From contig JBAYVD010000001.1 of assembly GCA_041674745.1 (NCBI GenBank), positions 1 to 64,000 of the forward strand: a stretch of DNA of 64,000 nt, read 5' to 3'. This document shows positions 1-9,393 of this stretch, in pieces. The position numbers were made by a program, and so were the translations under genes. Every line of letters begins with the position of its first letter. Position 1 is the stretch's first letter. The stretch comes from UBA2040 sp041674745. GTDB lineage: Bacteria > Bacteroidota > Bacteroidia > Flavobacteriales_D > Crocinitomicaceae. The notes below the pieces were generated by a model, which was not told the origin of the DNA, made no database searches, and saw nothing but the letters and a program-made list of their open reading frames with translations.

Positions 1-178
1 CTTTAATCTTCTAAAATCGTAGTGATTCCTTTTTATGAAATGCCTTCAAAGTGCATGGCTTTGTGCAACGGAAACCGCACAATTCGATATAACAACTCGC
101 TATGCGCCACAAATGTGCAACATGTCGAGTCTTTTACCAGTAAATATACTAATTTCGTGTTACACAAAATACAGGCAT

Positions 179-2314
179 TTACTCCGCAATCAACTCCAAA
201 TCAATCTGTCTTTTCCGCAAATGCACTTCGTAGATTTTCACGGTCACTTTGTCGCCAATGTTGTAGGTTTTTTTGGTTCTTCCGCCTATGATTTGGAAGC
301 GGTCGGCATCGAAGGAGAAGCGATCGCCCGGAATGTCCATCATGGCCACCATGCCTTCGCATTTGTTTTCGTCCATTTTCACATACAAACCGTGCTCGGC
401 AATGCCAGAAACGGTTCCTACAAATTCTTCGCCGACTTTGTCTTGTACAAACAAAACTTGGAAGTATTTCGTGGATTCTCGTTCTGCTTCCGAAGATTTT
501 CGCTCCATGCGCGAAATACGTTTGCAGATATCGTTGAGCTCTTTTCCGTAGCGGTGTTTTTGTGTGGTCAATTCTTCTTGCAAAATGCGGTGCACCACCA
601 AATCCGCATACCGACGAATCGGCGAAGTAAAGTGGGTGTATTGTTCAAAGGCCAAACCGTAGTGACCAATGTTTTCCACTTCGTAGGTTGCTTTCGCCAT
701 CGAGCGAATGGCCATGTTTTGAATCAAATTGTATTCGTTTTTGTAACGAATATCGTCGAGCAAAGCATTGATTTTCTTTGAAATTTCATCCGGGTGATTG
801 AAATCTATTTCGTAACCAAATTTCTTGATGAAGAGGTTGAACAATTGAATTTTTGCCGGATCCGGTTTGTCGTGTACACGGTACACAAATGGAATGGTAT
901 CACGACCTTTTTTCGGTTTTCCGATGAATTCCGCCACTTTTCGGTTGGCCAACAACATGAATTCTTCAATCAACTTGTTGGCGTCTTTCGATACTTTGAT
1001 GACCAAACTTTCTGGAAAACCTTTCTCGTCCAATTTGAAGCGAACTTCTTCGGATTCAATGGCCATGGCGCCTTTTTTCAAGCGTTTTCCACGTAGGATT
1101 TTGGCGATTTTATCAAACAAAAGGATTTCGTCTTTGAATTCTCCGTCGGCTCCTTCAATGATCGCTTGCGCATCTTCGTAGGCAAAACGTTTGTTGGAAT
1201 GAATGACTGTTTTTCCAAACCATTCGGTGTATACTTTTCCTTCTTCGTCCATTTCAAAAACAGCGGAGAAGGTGTATTTATCTTCGTTTGGACGCAAACT
1301 ACACGCCATATTCGACAATTGTTCGGGCAACATCGGAATCACCCGATCAACCAAATACGTGGAGTTGGAACGTTTCAACGCTTCCACATCCATCGCCATG
1401 CCAGGACGAACGTAATGACTCACATCAGCAATGTGCACACCAATTTCCCAGCGACCGTTCGGCAATTTTTGGATGGAAAGTGCATCGTCAAAATCTTTTG
1501 CATCTACTGGATCAATGGTGAACGTGGTGATATTTCTAAAATCTCTTCGTTTGGCGATTTCTTTTTCGTCCAATTCCATGGAAACCACTTCCGATTCTGA
1601 CAGAACTTCGTTGGGGAAAACGTAATCGATGCCGTAGTTGCACAAAATGCTCACCATTTCGCTGTCGTTCGGGTTGGCGCCGCTCAACACTTCGAGCACT
1701 TCTCCGTACGGATTGTCAGCCGATTTTGGCCAAACGGTTATTTTCACCAAAGCACGATCTTTGTCTTTGGCGCCTTTCAATTTTTCTTTTGGAATGTAAA
1801 TATCGGTGCCTACACGGGCATTGTCGGGCACCAAAAACGCAAATTTTTCATGCATTTCCAGGGTTCCAACAAATTGCGTTCGTTCTCTTTCTACAACTTC
1901 AATGACTTTGCCTTCCCAACGACCTGCGCCTTGTTTGATGACTTGTACTTTCACCAAATCGCCCGCCAAAGATTGATTGACATTTTGTGGAGCAATGTAC
2001 ACATCGCCGTCATTTTCTTCGATGCTCACAAAACCCGCTCCACGCGTTGTCAAATCCAAATAACCCACGACGAAATTGCCGGAATTGTTCAAACGGAAAG
2101 TTCCGTGTCCCGTTGCTTTCAAGTAGCCGTCTTTGCTCAATTCTTGTAGAATGTCATAGGCCAATTTCCGCAAAGCATTTTCACGAATATCCAGCGCATT
2201 GCAGATTTGTTGATGCGTAAAATCGCCGTTGCTGTTTTTTTCGTAAAATCTTCGGACTAGGTTTTCTAAGCCTCTTTTGAACTTTTTTGGTTGACTGTTT
2301 TTCTTTTTTGACAT
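179..2314 (-). CDS. rnr: Ribonuclease R
   Basis: This is a 3'-5' exoribonuclease of the RNB family, which degrades structured RNA and takes part in mRNA and rRNA turnover in the cytoplasm. At 711 residues it has the normal RNase R length. An N-terminal winged-helix region (about 15-75) is followed by cold-shock/OB domains (about 80-230). The RNB catalytic core contains the acidic motif DPVDAKDFDDA near residues 267-278, whose aspartates bind the catalytic metals. An S1 RNA-binding domain fills the last 85 residues. The lysine-rich N-terminus supports the start at 2314. It is transcribed divergently from ferritin. The 178 bases beyond its stop hold no gene that I can support. Confidence 0.96.
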   Translation of the reverse strand: MSKKKNSQPKKFKRGLENLVRRFYEKNSNGDFTHQQICNALDIRENALRKLAYDILQELSKDGYLKATGHGTFRLNNSGNFVVGYLDLTTRGAGFVSIEENDGDVYIAPQNVNQSLAGDLVKVQVIKQGAGRWEGKVIEVVERERTQFVGTLEMHEKFAFLVPDNARVGTDIYIPKEKLKGAKDKDRALVKITVWPKSADNPYGEVLEVLSGANPNDSEMVSILCNYGIDYVFPNEVLSESEVVSMELDEKEIAKRRDFRNITTFTIDPVDAKDFDDALSIQKLPNGRWEIGVHIADVSHYVRPGMAMDVEALKRSNSTYLVDRVIPMLPEQLSNMACSLRPNEDKYTFSAVFEMDEEGKVYTEWFGKTVIHSNKRFAYEDAQAIIEGADGEFKDEILLFDKIAKILRGKRLKKGAMAIESEEVRFKLDEKGFPESLVIKVSKDANKLIEEFMLLANRKVAEFIGKPKKGRDTIPFVYRVHDKPDPAKIQLFNLFIKKFGYEIDFNHPDEISKKINALLDDIRYKNEYNLIQNMAIRSMAKATYEVENIGHYGLAFEQYTHFTSPIRRYADLVVHRILQEELTTQKHRYGKELNDICKRISRMERKSSEAERESTKYFQVLFVQDKVGEEFVGTVSGIAEHGLYVKMDENKCEGMVAMMDIPGDRFSFDADRFQIIGGRTKKTYNIGDKVTVKIYEVHLRKRQIDLELIAE

Positions 2315-2409
2315 TCTTTATTTTTGATTGAAAAGACTACTTTTCAGTACATTCCGCTAAATTAAGATTATTTAATGGGGTAATACTGAGTTAATGGTTA
2401 TGTGTTTAT

Positions 2410-2417
2410 TAACTTTG
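2410..2417 (+). promoter_or_regulatory. Bacteroidota -7 box upstream of ferritin
   Basis: TAACTTTG matches the Bacteroidota sigma-A -7 consensus TAnnTTTG exactly. It lies 21 bases before the ferritin ATG at 2439, so a transcript would start close to that ATG. This argues against the in-frame upstream ATG at 2394. I see no clear -33 TTG at the right spacing. Confidence 0.6.
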
Positions 2418-2438
2418 TTAAAATACAAAATTTACAAC

Positions 2439-2957
2439 ATGAACAAAAGAGTAGAAAAAGCAATCAACGAACAAATTGTAAAAGAAAGTTCTTCTTCGCA
2501 GTTTTATTTAGCCATGGCTTCCTGGTCCGAAAACAACGGATTGAACGGAACGGCGAAGTTCATGTACCAACATTCAGACGAAGAAAGGTTTCACATGTTG
2601 AAACTCATTAAATTTTTAAATGAACGTGGCGGAAAAGCGGTTGTTCCAGCCATTGAGCAGCCACCAGTGGAATTTGATAACTTGGAAAAAGTGTTTGAAT
2701 TGTTATTGGAACACGAAATCATGGTGACGGAAAGCATCAACGAAGTCGTGGATATTTGCTTGCAAGAAAAAGATTATTCAACCCACAATTTTATGCAATG
2801 GTATGTTGCGGAACAATTGGAAGAAGAGGCTTTGGCGCGAACGGTTTTAGACAAATTACGTCTAATCGGAGGCGACAAAGGCGGCATGTATATGTTTGAC
2901 CGCGACTTGGAAAACTCTGCCATCAGTGGTCCGGCGCCATCGCCAGCAGGAAATTAG
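2439..2957 (+). CDS. ftnA: Ferritin
   Basis: This is a non-haem bacterial ferritin subunit of 172 residues. Such subunits form a 24-mer that oxidises Fe2+ and stores it as a ferric mineral in the cytoplasm. Visible family features are the first helix with a ferroxidase glutamate (near residue 16), the SDEERFHMLKLI segment of helix B that supplies E and H ligands, and the helix C/D segment with QWYVAEQLEEE. The tail is short and ends in APSPAGN. The start at 2439 is preferred because a perfect -7 promoter box lies between it and the upstream in-frame ATG. It stands alone, diverging from rnr and 56 bases before the cyclase receptor. Confidence 0.93.
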   Translation: MNKRVEKAINEQIVKESSSSQFYLAMASWSENNGLNGTAKFMYQHSDEERFHMLKLIKFLNERGGKAVVPAIEQPPVEFDNLEKVFELLLEHEIMVTESINEVVDICLQEKDYSTHNFMQWYVAEQLEEEALARTVLDKLRLIGGDKGGMYMFDRDLENSAISGPAPSPAGN

Positions 2958-3013
2958 ACGGAAAATACACCAATTCATAAAAATGTGTTACTTTGTAAAA
3001 AATCCACTCAAGG

Positions 3014-6000
3014 ATGATACGAAGTAGCACTTTTTTGTTTTTGTTCCTTTTGGGTTGTGCAACGGTTTCGGCACAAACCGGTTACCGCTTTCGGAATTTT
3101 ACCATCACCAACGGATTATCACAAAGTTCCGTTACGACGATTCAACAAGATTTCACGAACGCACTTTGGATCGGAACCCAGGATGGTTTGAATAAATTCG
3201 ACGGATACGAATTTGAAGTATTCAATTCCGACGACACCGAAGGATTGGAAAATGAATTCATCAACTGCTCCGAAAAAACCAAAGACGGCCGTTTGTGGTT
3301 TGGCACCAACAATGGATTAACGGTTTACAATCCCTATTCGGAAAAATTCAAAACCTATGCGCTTGGGGCGAACTTGCCCATGCAAATTGAAGACATTTCC
3401 ATTGACGAGGATGGAAAGCTGTGGTTGGCCAGTTCGTCACACGGTATTCAAATTTTCAATCCCGACACCCATAAATTTGAAGGAATAAAACGTCGCAACG
3501 AACTGCAAAATGTAAAACAAATTTTGGTGTTGACTCAGTACAAAGTGTTGGTCAACACAGCGGATTACGGTGTTCAATTGTGGAATCCCTACACAAACAA
3601 CTTAAAAAATATAGCTTTCCCGATCAACAAAGGTTTTCCGCAGGTCAATCGGATTATGGACATGGGAAAAAACCGAATTTTCCTGGCGACCAGCGAAGGT
3701 ATTTTCCAATACGATGTGCGCATGGAAATATTGCGCGAAAGCTTTCCCGAATTGACCAATACGTTTGGTAAAGTAGACATAACCGACATGTATACCGACA
3801 ATGGAACCTGGTATTTTACATCGGCAAAAGAAGGTCTTTTTACCATTCGAAATGACGGAAGCATCTTCAATAGTTCACAAGACATTTACCAGAAACACGC
3901 CTTACTTTTCAACGAAATCAACACCATTTTCCGGGATCAATCGGGTACATTTTGGGTAGGAACTGAGCGCGGCTTGAGTAATTTTGATTCCGACAACCAA
4001 GGATTTTACAGTGTTGGTCCCGTCGCGAATTTGCGTCAAGGATTGGCAAGTGCCAGCGTTTGGTGTTTTGGAGAAGATCCTACGGGGGAATTTTTGTTCG
4101 TTGGAACAGACAATGCCCTTTCACGTTATGACCGACTGGCGGGTGTTTACGATCATTTTTACCGCAACAAACAAGCGGCGAAACAAGGATACAACAAAGA
4201 AATGTCCATTTTTTCGGTGTATGTCATCAATCAAAACCGAATTTTAGTCGGCTTTGTTGATGGATTGTATGAATTGCGCATCAAATCACCCACAAAATAT
4301 GAGTTCATACCGCTATTCGTAAATACCGACAATCAGCCCAATTTGGCTTGGATTTATTCCATTGCTTACTGGCGTGACGATAAAGTATTTTTAGGTACCA
4401 AAGGAGGCGTTGTACTTTTGGATATTAACACGAAGAAAGCACAAGTTTTCGTCAATAATCCGCTCAACCGAGCCAATTCAATTATTGCAGGAGTGTGTCG
4501 TTTTGTGTACAAAGACATCAATGGAAAAATGTGGTTTACGACCAGTGGTGGTGGTTTGAACTACTTAAAAGAACAAGACGATGTTTTAAAAATCGTTCCT
4601 TATGAACGAAACGACATTTTGGCCCGATACAGCAAGGATTATTTCACCAGTATTTTGCACACTTCGTCTGATGAATATTGGATAGGAACGGTAGGTTCTG
4701 GTGTGATTTTGCACAACATGCGTTCGCGCAAAACGGAAGTTTTTGACAAAAGCAACGGTTTGCCCAACAATTTGATTTACGGCGTTTTATCGGACCGAAA
4801 CGGCAGAATTTGGATGAGCACCAACCGAGGGTTGAGTTGTTTGGATCCAACCACGCGTAAGACGCAAAACTATACCGAAGTTGAAGGTTTGATGAGTAAC
4901 GAGATGAACATGGGCGCATACATGAATGCGATTTCAGAAAATCTTTATTTCGGCGGCATTTATGGATTCAATTATTTCGACCCGATCAACTTGGAGCATA
5001 AATCACCGGACATACAAGTGTATTTCTCCAAAATCAAACTCGATGGCGATTGGATTACGCCAAAAGACAACAATCCAATTTTGCCCAAAACGATGGCGTT
5101 GATAAAAGACATTTCCTTGGATCACGACCAGCGAAGTTTCACGATTCGTTTTCAGGCTTCGGATATGTCTAATCCGGAGTTGATCAATTTCAAGTACATG
5201 TTGGAAGGCAGTGATGAGCGAGAAATCTTTTTGGGAACCGACAATGAAATTCATTTCAACTCATTGGCCTACGGCAGTTATGTTTTAAAAGTGTATGCGC
5301 GAAAAGGAACCGGCGAATGGTCGTTGCATCCAGCGACGATGAAATTGGTTTTGCGACCACCTTTTTGGCTGAGTTGGTGGTTTATTTTATCCTGTGCTTT
5401 GGTTTTTAGTTTGTTGATTGCTTTGTACATCCGTTTTCGTTTGGATTCAGAAAGACGAGAACAAGTCTTATTGGAAATTAAAATCAACGAACGAACCTCT
5501 GAAATTCGGGAACAAAGCAAGAAAATTGAAAAACAAAAACGACAAATTGAAGAGGAGCGAAACAAGGTAATCGAGAAACAACGTTTGCTCCAAATTGAGA
5601 AAGACAAGTCGGAAAAATTATTGGTGAACATCATTCCAAGTGACACCTTGGAGGAATTGAAACGAAAAGGAAAAGCCAAAGCACGCGCCTACAAAAAAGT
5701 GAGTGTTATTTTCTCTGATTTTGTTGGTTTTACCAATATTTCTGACACCATGAAACCAACAGAATTGGTGGAGAAATTGGATTTCTTCTTCACCAAATTT
5801 GATGAAATAATCGAGAAAAACAACCTCGAAAAGATCAAAACCATTGGTGATGCCTACATGGCAGCTGGTGGCGTGCCCGCGCGCAACAATTCCAATCCTA
5901 TTGAAGCTTGTTTGGCGGGACTTCAGATCCAAGATTTTGTGAAAAAACACAAATTGGAAACGCTTACCAAAGGTGAAGCCAGTTGGGATTTACGTTTAGG

Positions 6001-6916
6001 AATCAACACAGGAGAAGTTACAGCTGGGGTGATTGGCACAAAAAAATTCGCCTACGACATTTGGGGCGCTTCGGTGAACAAAGCCCAACGAATGGAAATT
6101 TTGGGCGAGCCGGGCAAAGTGACGATTACGGGCAATACCTACCGCTTTATCAGCGCATTTTTCAACACTTCCTTCAAAGGAAAAGTACAATCAAAAAGTC
6201 GAGGGTTGATTGAAATGTACACGGTCGATTCGATCAAAGAAGAGTTGTCCATCAATGAAGAAGGAGTCTTTCCCAATGAAAAATTCCTAAAAGTTTTGAA
6301 TTTACACGTTTATAGTAGCATTAACTACTTTAAAGCGGAACGTAAAATCATGAAAATATTGGAGACAGAGCTGGACAAGAATTTGTATTACCATTGCGTA
6401 GAACACACCAACGATGTGGTTCGAGCGGCTGAGTCCATTGCTATTCAAGAAGGCGTAACGGACGAGGCCTTGTTTTTATTAAAATCTGCGGCGACTTATC
6501 ACGATGCTGGATTTGTTCGAATTTATGACGACAATGAAGTCGTTGGGGCACAAATGGCAGAAGAAATTTTACCAGAATATGGCTATACGCCGGAGCAAGT
6601 ATTGATCGTGAAAGATTTGATTTTTGTGACTCGAATACCCCACAAGCCAAAAAATTTATTGGAGGAAATTATGTGTGACGCCGATTTGGATTATTTGGGA
6701 CGAAGTGATTTCCATCAAATTTCAGAACGTCTGTGTCGTGAATTAATGGAGCGTGGCAAAATCAGAAATCACCGTCATTGGGACGAAGTACAAGTGGACT
6801 TTTTCAAACTACACAAGTATTTTACCACAACATCTAAAAACTTGCGGGATACCAAGAAAAAACAGAATCTCTCTGAGATTCAAGCAAGATTGGAAAAAAA
6901 CGAGTACAAAGACTAA
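3014..6916 (+). CDS. Periplasmic propeller sensor fused to class III adenylate cyclase and HD domain
   Basis: This is a 1300-residue membrane receptor-type protein. After a signal peptide (1-20), repeated WIGT/LWFGT-type blades form a Reg_prop beta-propeller like those of hybrid two-component sensors (about 25-690). A Y_Y_Y domain (about 700-780), one membrane helix (about 786-808) and a charged coiled coil (about 810-885) follow. Instead of a kinase there is a class III cyclase domain (about 893-1070) with metal ligands D902 and D946, the substrate-specifying pair K942/D1015 typical of adenylate rather than guanylate cyclases, and transition-state residues N1022 and R1026. The C-terminus (about 1120-1250) is an HD domain with H1131, H1163-D1164 and D1222. 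I infer that an external ligand controls cAMP synthesis; the HD substrate is unknown. A weak -7 (TTACTTTG, 2988-2995) precedes it. It ends in a 4-base convergent overlap with the stress protein gene. Confidence 0.9.
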   Translation: MIRSSTFLFLFLLGCATVSAQTGYRFRNFTITNGLSQSSVTTIQQDFTNALWIGTQDGLNKFDGYEFEVFNSDDTEGLENEFINCSEKTKDGRLWFGTNNGLTVYNPYSEKFKTYALGANLPMQIEDISIDEDGKLWLASSSHGIQIFNPDTHKFEGIKRRNELQNVKQILVLTQYKVLVNTADYGVQLWNPYTNNLKNIAFPINKGFPQVNRIMDMGKNRIFLATSEGIFQYDVRMEILRESFPELTNTFGKVDITDMYTDNGTWYFTSAKEGLFTIRNDGSIFNSSQDIYQKHALLFNEINTIFRDQSGTFWVGTERGLSNFDSDNQGFYSVGPVANLRQGLASASVWCFGEDPTGEFLFVGTDNALSRYDRLAGVYDHFYRNKQAAKQGYNKEMSIFSVYVINQNRILVGFVDGLYELRIKSPTKYEFIPLFVNTDNQPNLAWIYSIAYWRDDKVFLGTKGGVVLLDINTKKAQVFVNNPLNRANSIIAGVCRFVYKDINGKMWFTTSGGGLNYLKEQDDVLKIVPYERNDILARYSKDYFTSILHTSSDEYWIGTVGSGVILHNMRSRKTEVFDKSNGLPNNLIYGVLSDRNGRIWMSTNRGLSCLDPTTRKTQNYTEVEGLMSNEMNMGAYMNAISENLYFGGIYGFNYFDPINLEHKSPDIQVYFSKIKLDGDWITPKDNNPILPKTMALIKDISLDHDQRSFTIRFQASDMSNPELINFKYMLEGSDEREIFLGTDNEIHFNSLAYGSYVLKVYARKGTGEWSLHPATMKLVLRPPFWLSWWFILSCALVFSLLIALYIRFRLDSERREQVLLEIKINERTSEIREQSKKIEKQKRQIEEERNKVIEKQRLLQIEKDKSEKLLVNIIPSDTLEELKRKGKAKARAYKKVSVIFSDFVGFTNISDTMKPTELVEKLDFFFTKFDEIIEKNNLEKIKTIGDAYMAAGGVPARNNSNPIEACLAGLQIQDFVKKHKLETLTKGEASWDLRLGINTGEVTAGVIGTKKFAYDIWGASVNKAQRMEILGEPGKVTITGNTYRFISAFFNTSFKGKVQSKSRGLIEMYTVDSIKEELSINEEGVFPNEKFLKVLNLHVYSSINYFKAERKIMKILETELDKNLYYHCVEHTNDVVRAAESIAIQEGVTDEALFLLKSAATYHDAGFVRIYDDNEVVGAQMAEEILPEYGYTPEQVLIVKDLIFVTRIPHKPKNLLEEIMCDADLDYLGRSDFHQISERLCRELMERGKIRNHRHWDEVQVDFFKLHKYFTTTSKNLRDTKKKQNLSEIQARLEKNEYKD

Positions 6917-7725
6917 GAGAACAAAACGCTCTGTCCGTAAGGCACGTCCAAAGGATTGACAATCAATGTCGGAATTTTTGCTTCGTTGTTGATGATGTAT
7001 TGTTCGTGATTGGCTAGCAAAGTGCCAAACAAGCTGTTTTTATTCAGATTCATGATGGCAATCAAATCCGCATTGGTTTCTTCGGCATATTTGACAATTT
7101 CTTCATTGAAATCTTGCGAACCAACTGTTTTTAAGGCCATCTCTATTTTTCTTTCCGTGAAAAATTTCCGCGCAAATTGAATATTGGTGTTGGCTTTGTG
7201 ACGTAAGAAATCATCCGTTTCCTCGGGTGTAATAACGTGCACTCTTGAGTTGAAATAAGTGGCTAAATCAGCAACAATGGCCAATTTTTGCTTGGTTTCT
7301 TTTTGTAAATCCAAAGGAACGACAATGTCACGGTAGCCAGCCTCTTTCAATTCTCTTTCCTGAACGATGATAAAAGGAACACTAGAACTAGTTACCACTT
7401 TCAACGCGTGAGAACCGGTTACATGTTGCCAACCGTGAGCGCCATGTGTTCCCATAAATATAAGTTCCGCATGGTGTTCCGCAGCGAATTCACCAATGTC
7501 TTCAAAAATACTTCCTATGCGAACGCGGGGAATAATGGTGGTTGCGTCACCAAAAGGAGCAATGTGTTTGGCTAGTTTTTTTTCAGCGCTTGCAATGTCT
7601 TTTTGTTTAGCAACAACATGAAGTACATATACTTGAGCGTGTAAGAATTTTGCAGTGACAACAGCGTGTTGAAGCGCGCGATCCGCTACCGGTGAAAAAT
7701 CGTGGGGAACAATGAATGTTTTCAT
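6913..7725 (-). CDS. Universal stress protein, tandem UspA domains
   Basis: This 270-residue cytoplasmic protein has two UspA folds in tandem. The first (about 1-140) begins with a beta-strand and DFSP motif and carries the ATP-binding signature G-2x-G-9x-G(S/T), seen as GTHGAHGWQHVTGSHA. The second (about 150-265) keeps the fold pattern but its glycine motif is degenerate, so only one nucleotide site is likely. USPs of this kind respond to starvation or stress and some bind ATP or cAMP; which applies here cannot be told. Its stop shares the four bases CTAA with the stop of the convergent cyclase gene, so no terminator separates them. Confidence 0.92.
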   Translation of the reverse strand: MKTFIVPHDFSPVADRALQHAVVTAKFLHAQVYVLHVVAKQKDIASAEKKLAKHIAPFGDATTIIPRVRIGSIFEDIGEFAAEHHAELIFMGTHGAHGWQHVTGSHALKVVTSSSVPFIIVQERELKEAGYRDIVVPLDLQKETKQKLAIVADLATYFNSRVHVITPEETDDFLRHKANTNIQFARKFFTERKIEMALKTVGSQDFNEEIVKYAEETNADLIAIMNLNKNSLFGTLLANHEQYIINNEAKIPTLIVNPLDVPYGQSVLFS

Positions 7726-7807
7726 ACAGGTAAGAAAAATTTGTGCAAAGTTACAAAATACAATTGAAGTTCGTTGAATTGGAATTTGTTTTTAAAAGAG
7801 TCGAAAG

Positions 7808-7837
7808 TTGGCAACTTAAGAAAATACATTAACTTTG
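7808..7837 (+). promoter_or_regulatory. Promoter of the GH3-family gene
   Basis: TTG at 7808-7810 and TAACTTTG at 7830-7837 are separated by 19 bases, a full match to the Bacteroidota -33/-7 consensus. The promoter lies downstream of the first in-frame ATG (7774) and so supports translation from the ATG at 7861. Confidence 0.7.
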
Positions 7838-7860
7838 AGAAAGCCAAAAAAGCACCCACA

Positions 7861-9393
7861 ATGCCAATTATAGGTAAGCTCATAAAAAAAACAACCGAGA
7901 TTTCTTACAAGCGATCGATGAACAAAAACAAGGAGTATTATCACCAAGTGATAACGCTTGTGAAGCTCTTGGAAAAAGCAAAAAACACCAAATTTGGGAA
8001 GCAATATCAATACAAGAATGTGCTGGCTGGTGATGAGGTGGTGGACGATTTTCAAGTCAGCGTGCCCATTACAGAATACAATGAATATTATGAAAATTGG
8101 CTGAAAGACTGCATTGATGGTAAAAGAGATATCATTTGGCCAGGAAGAATTCGGCATTATGCTTTATCGTCCGGAACAACTGGTTCTCCCAGCAAACGCA
8201 TACCAGTAACCATTCAAATGATTCGATCGTTTCAAAAAACGACGATGAGTCAACTCACAAATATCCATGAACTAGACCTGCCAGAAGCTTTTTATGAAGC
8301 CAGCTTATTGGTCGTAGGAGGTTCCACGAAACTCACAAAAATGCCGACGCATATTGAGGGAGATTTGAGTGGCATTCTAAAAAAATATACATCTCCCGTT
8401 GTATCGCCTTTTACAAAACCAGGCGAAAAAATCACCCGATTAAAGAATTGGAACGAGAAGTTGGAACTGATGGTGGAAAAAGCACCGGAATGGAACATCG
8501 GTACCGTTTTAGGTGTACCCAGTTGGTGTATCTTGCTCATGGAAAGAGTAATCGAGCGCTACAACTTGAAAACCATCCACGATATTTGGCCGAATTTTCA
8601 CGTGTACATGCACGGCGGCGTTTTTATGGATCCTTATTTTGCGCGGTTAAACAAAGTGTTGGGTCGGGATGTACATTGTTTGGATACTTACTTGTCCAGC
8701 GAGGGTTATTTTGCTTATCAGGTCGCACCGGGTAGAAAAGGAATGGAATTGCTGTTGAAAAACGGTATTTTCTTTGAGTTTGTGCCTTTCAATTCAGAAT
8801 TTTTCAAAGAAGATGGAACCTTGCAAAATCATTATTCCGCTTTGGCGCTCAACGAAGTGCAAGAAGGCGTGGATTATGCCTTGGTGATTTCTACCAATGC
8901 TGGATTGTGGCGGTACATGATTGGCGACTTGGTTCGTTTTATCGACAAAGATCGATTTGAGTTGATTATTACTGGTCGAATCAAACAATTTGTGAGTTTG
9001 GTGGGCGAGCATTTGTCGTTGGACAACATCAATCATTCGGTAAATGCAGCAGGAAAAGAATTGGGGATGGAATTCATGGAATTTTGTTTGTTTGCGCACG
9101 AAGAAGAACTCCGTCATTACTGGTTTATTGGTTCAGATGAACCGATGGATGCTTTGACAGCCATGAAGAAAATCGATCAAAACATTTCGGAATTGAACGA
9201 CGATTATGCTTCCAGCCGCAAATACAATTTGAAAGATCCTGTGTTGAAATTCATTCCCACAAAGGCATTTTATGGCTTTTTGGAATCCATTGGCAAATTG
9301 GGTGCACAGAATAAATTTCCACGTGTTTTGAATCCCGATCAAACCAAATTGTGGCTTTCTTTCTTACAGCAAAAGGGCTATCTCGAAGATTAA
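7861..9393 (+). CDS. GH3-family acyl-adenylate/amido synthetase
   Basis: This is a 510-residue member of the GH3 family, ANL-superfamily enzymes best known from plants, where they conjugate jasmonate or auxin to amino acids through an acyl-adenylate. Bacterial members are common in Bacteroidota but their substrate is not known. Visible motifs are SSGTTGSPSKRIP (about 100-112), which is the phosphate-binding loop, a central STNAGLWRYMIGD motif that matches the GH3 nucleotide-binding signature, and the hinge segment TGRIKQFVSLVGEHLS before the C-terminal lobe. The start at 7861 (MPIIGKLIKK) agrees with the family N-terminus and with the promoter at 7808-7837. Its stop overlaps the convergent transporter gene by the bases TTAA. 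Confidence 0.9.
   Translation: MPIIGKLIKKTTEISYKRSMNKNKEYYHQVITLVKLLEKAKNTKFGKQYQYKNVLAGDEVVDDFQVSVPITEYNEYYENWLKDCIDGKRDIIWPGRIRHYALSSGTTGSPSKRIPVTIQMIRSFQKTTMSQLTNIHELDLPEAFYEASLLVVGGSTKLTKMPTHIEGDLSGILKKYTSPVVSPFTKPGEKITRLKNWNEKLELMVEKAPEWNIGTVLGVPSWCILLMERVIERYNLKTIHDIWPNFHVYMHGGVFMDPYFARLNKVLGRDVHCLDTYLSSEGYFAYQVAPGRKGMELLLKNGIFFEFVPFNSEFFKEDGTLQNHYSALALNEVQEGVDYALVISTNAGLWRYMIGDLVRFIDKDRFELIITGRIKQFVSLVGEHLSLDNINHSVNAAGKELGMEFMEFCLFAHEEELRHYWFIGSDEPMDALTAMKKIDQNISELNDDYASSRKYNLKDPVLKFIPTKAFYGFLESIGKLGAQNKFPRVLNPDQTKLWLSFLQQKGYLED

Noticed and set aside
35..781. Long plus-strand frame opposite rnr
   Set aside because: It lies antisense to the well-supported RNase R gene and its protein has no recognisable domain; it reflects codon bias of the real gene.
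3014..6916. Reading the receptor as a guanylate cyclase
   Set aside because: The specificity positions are Lys (942) and Asp (1015), not Glu and Cys; adenylate is the better prediction.
7861..9393. GH3 gene as recent transfer from plants
   Set aside because: The promoter, codon use and neighbours look native, and GH3-like genes are common in Bacteroidota, so transfer is not supported.
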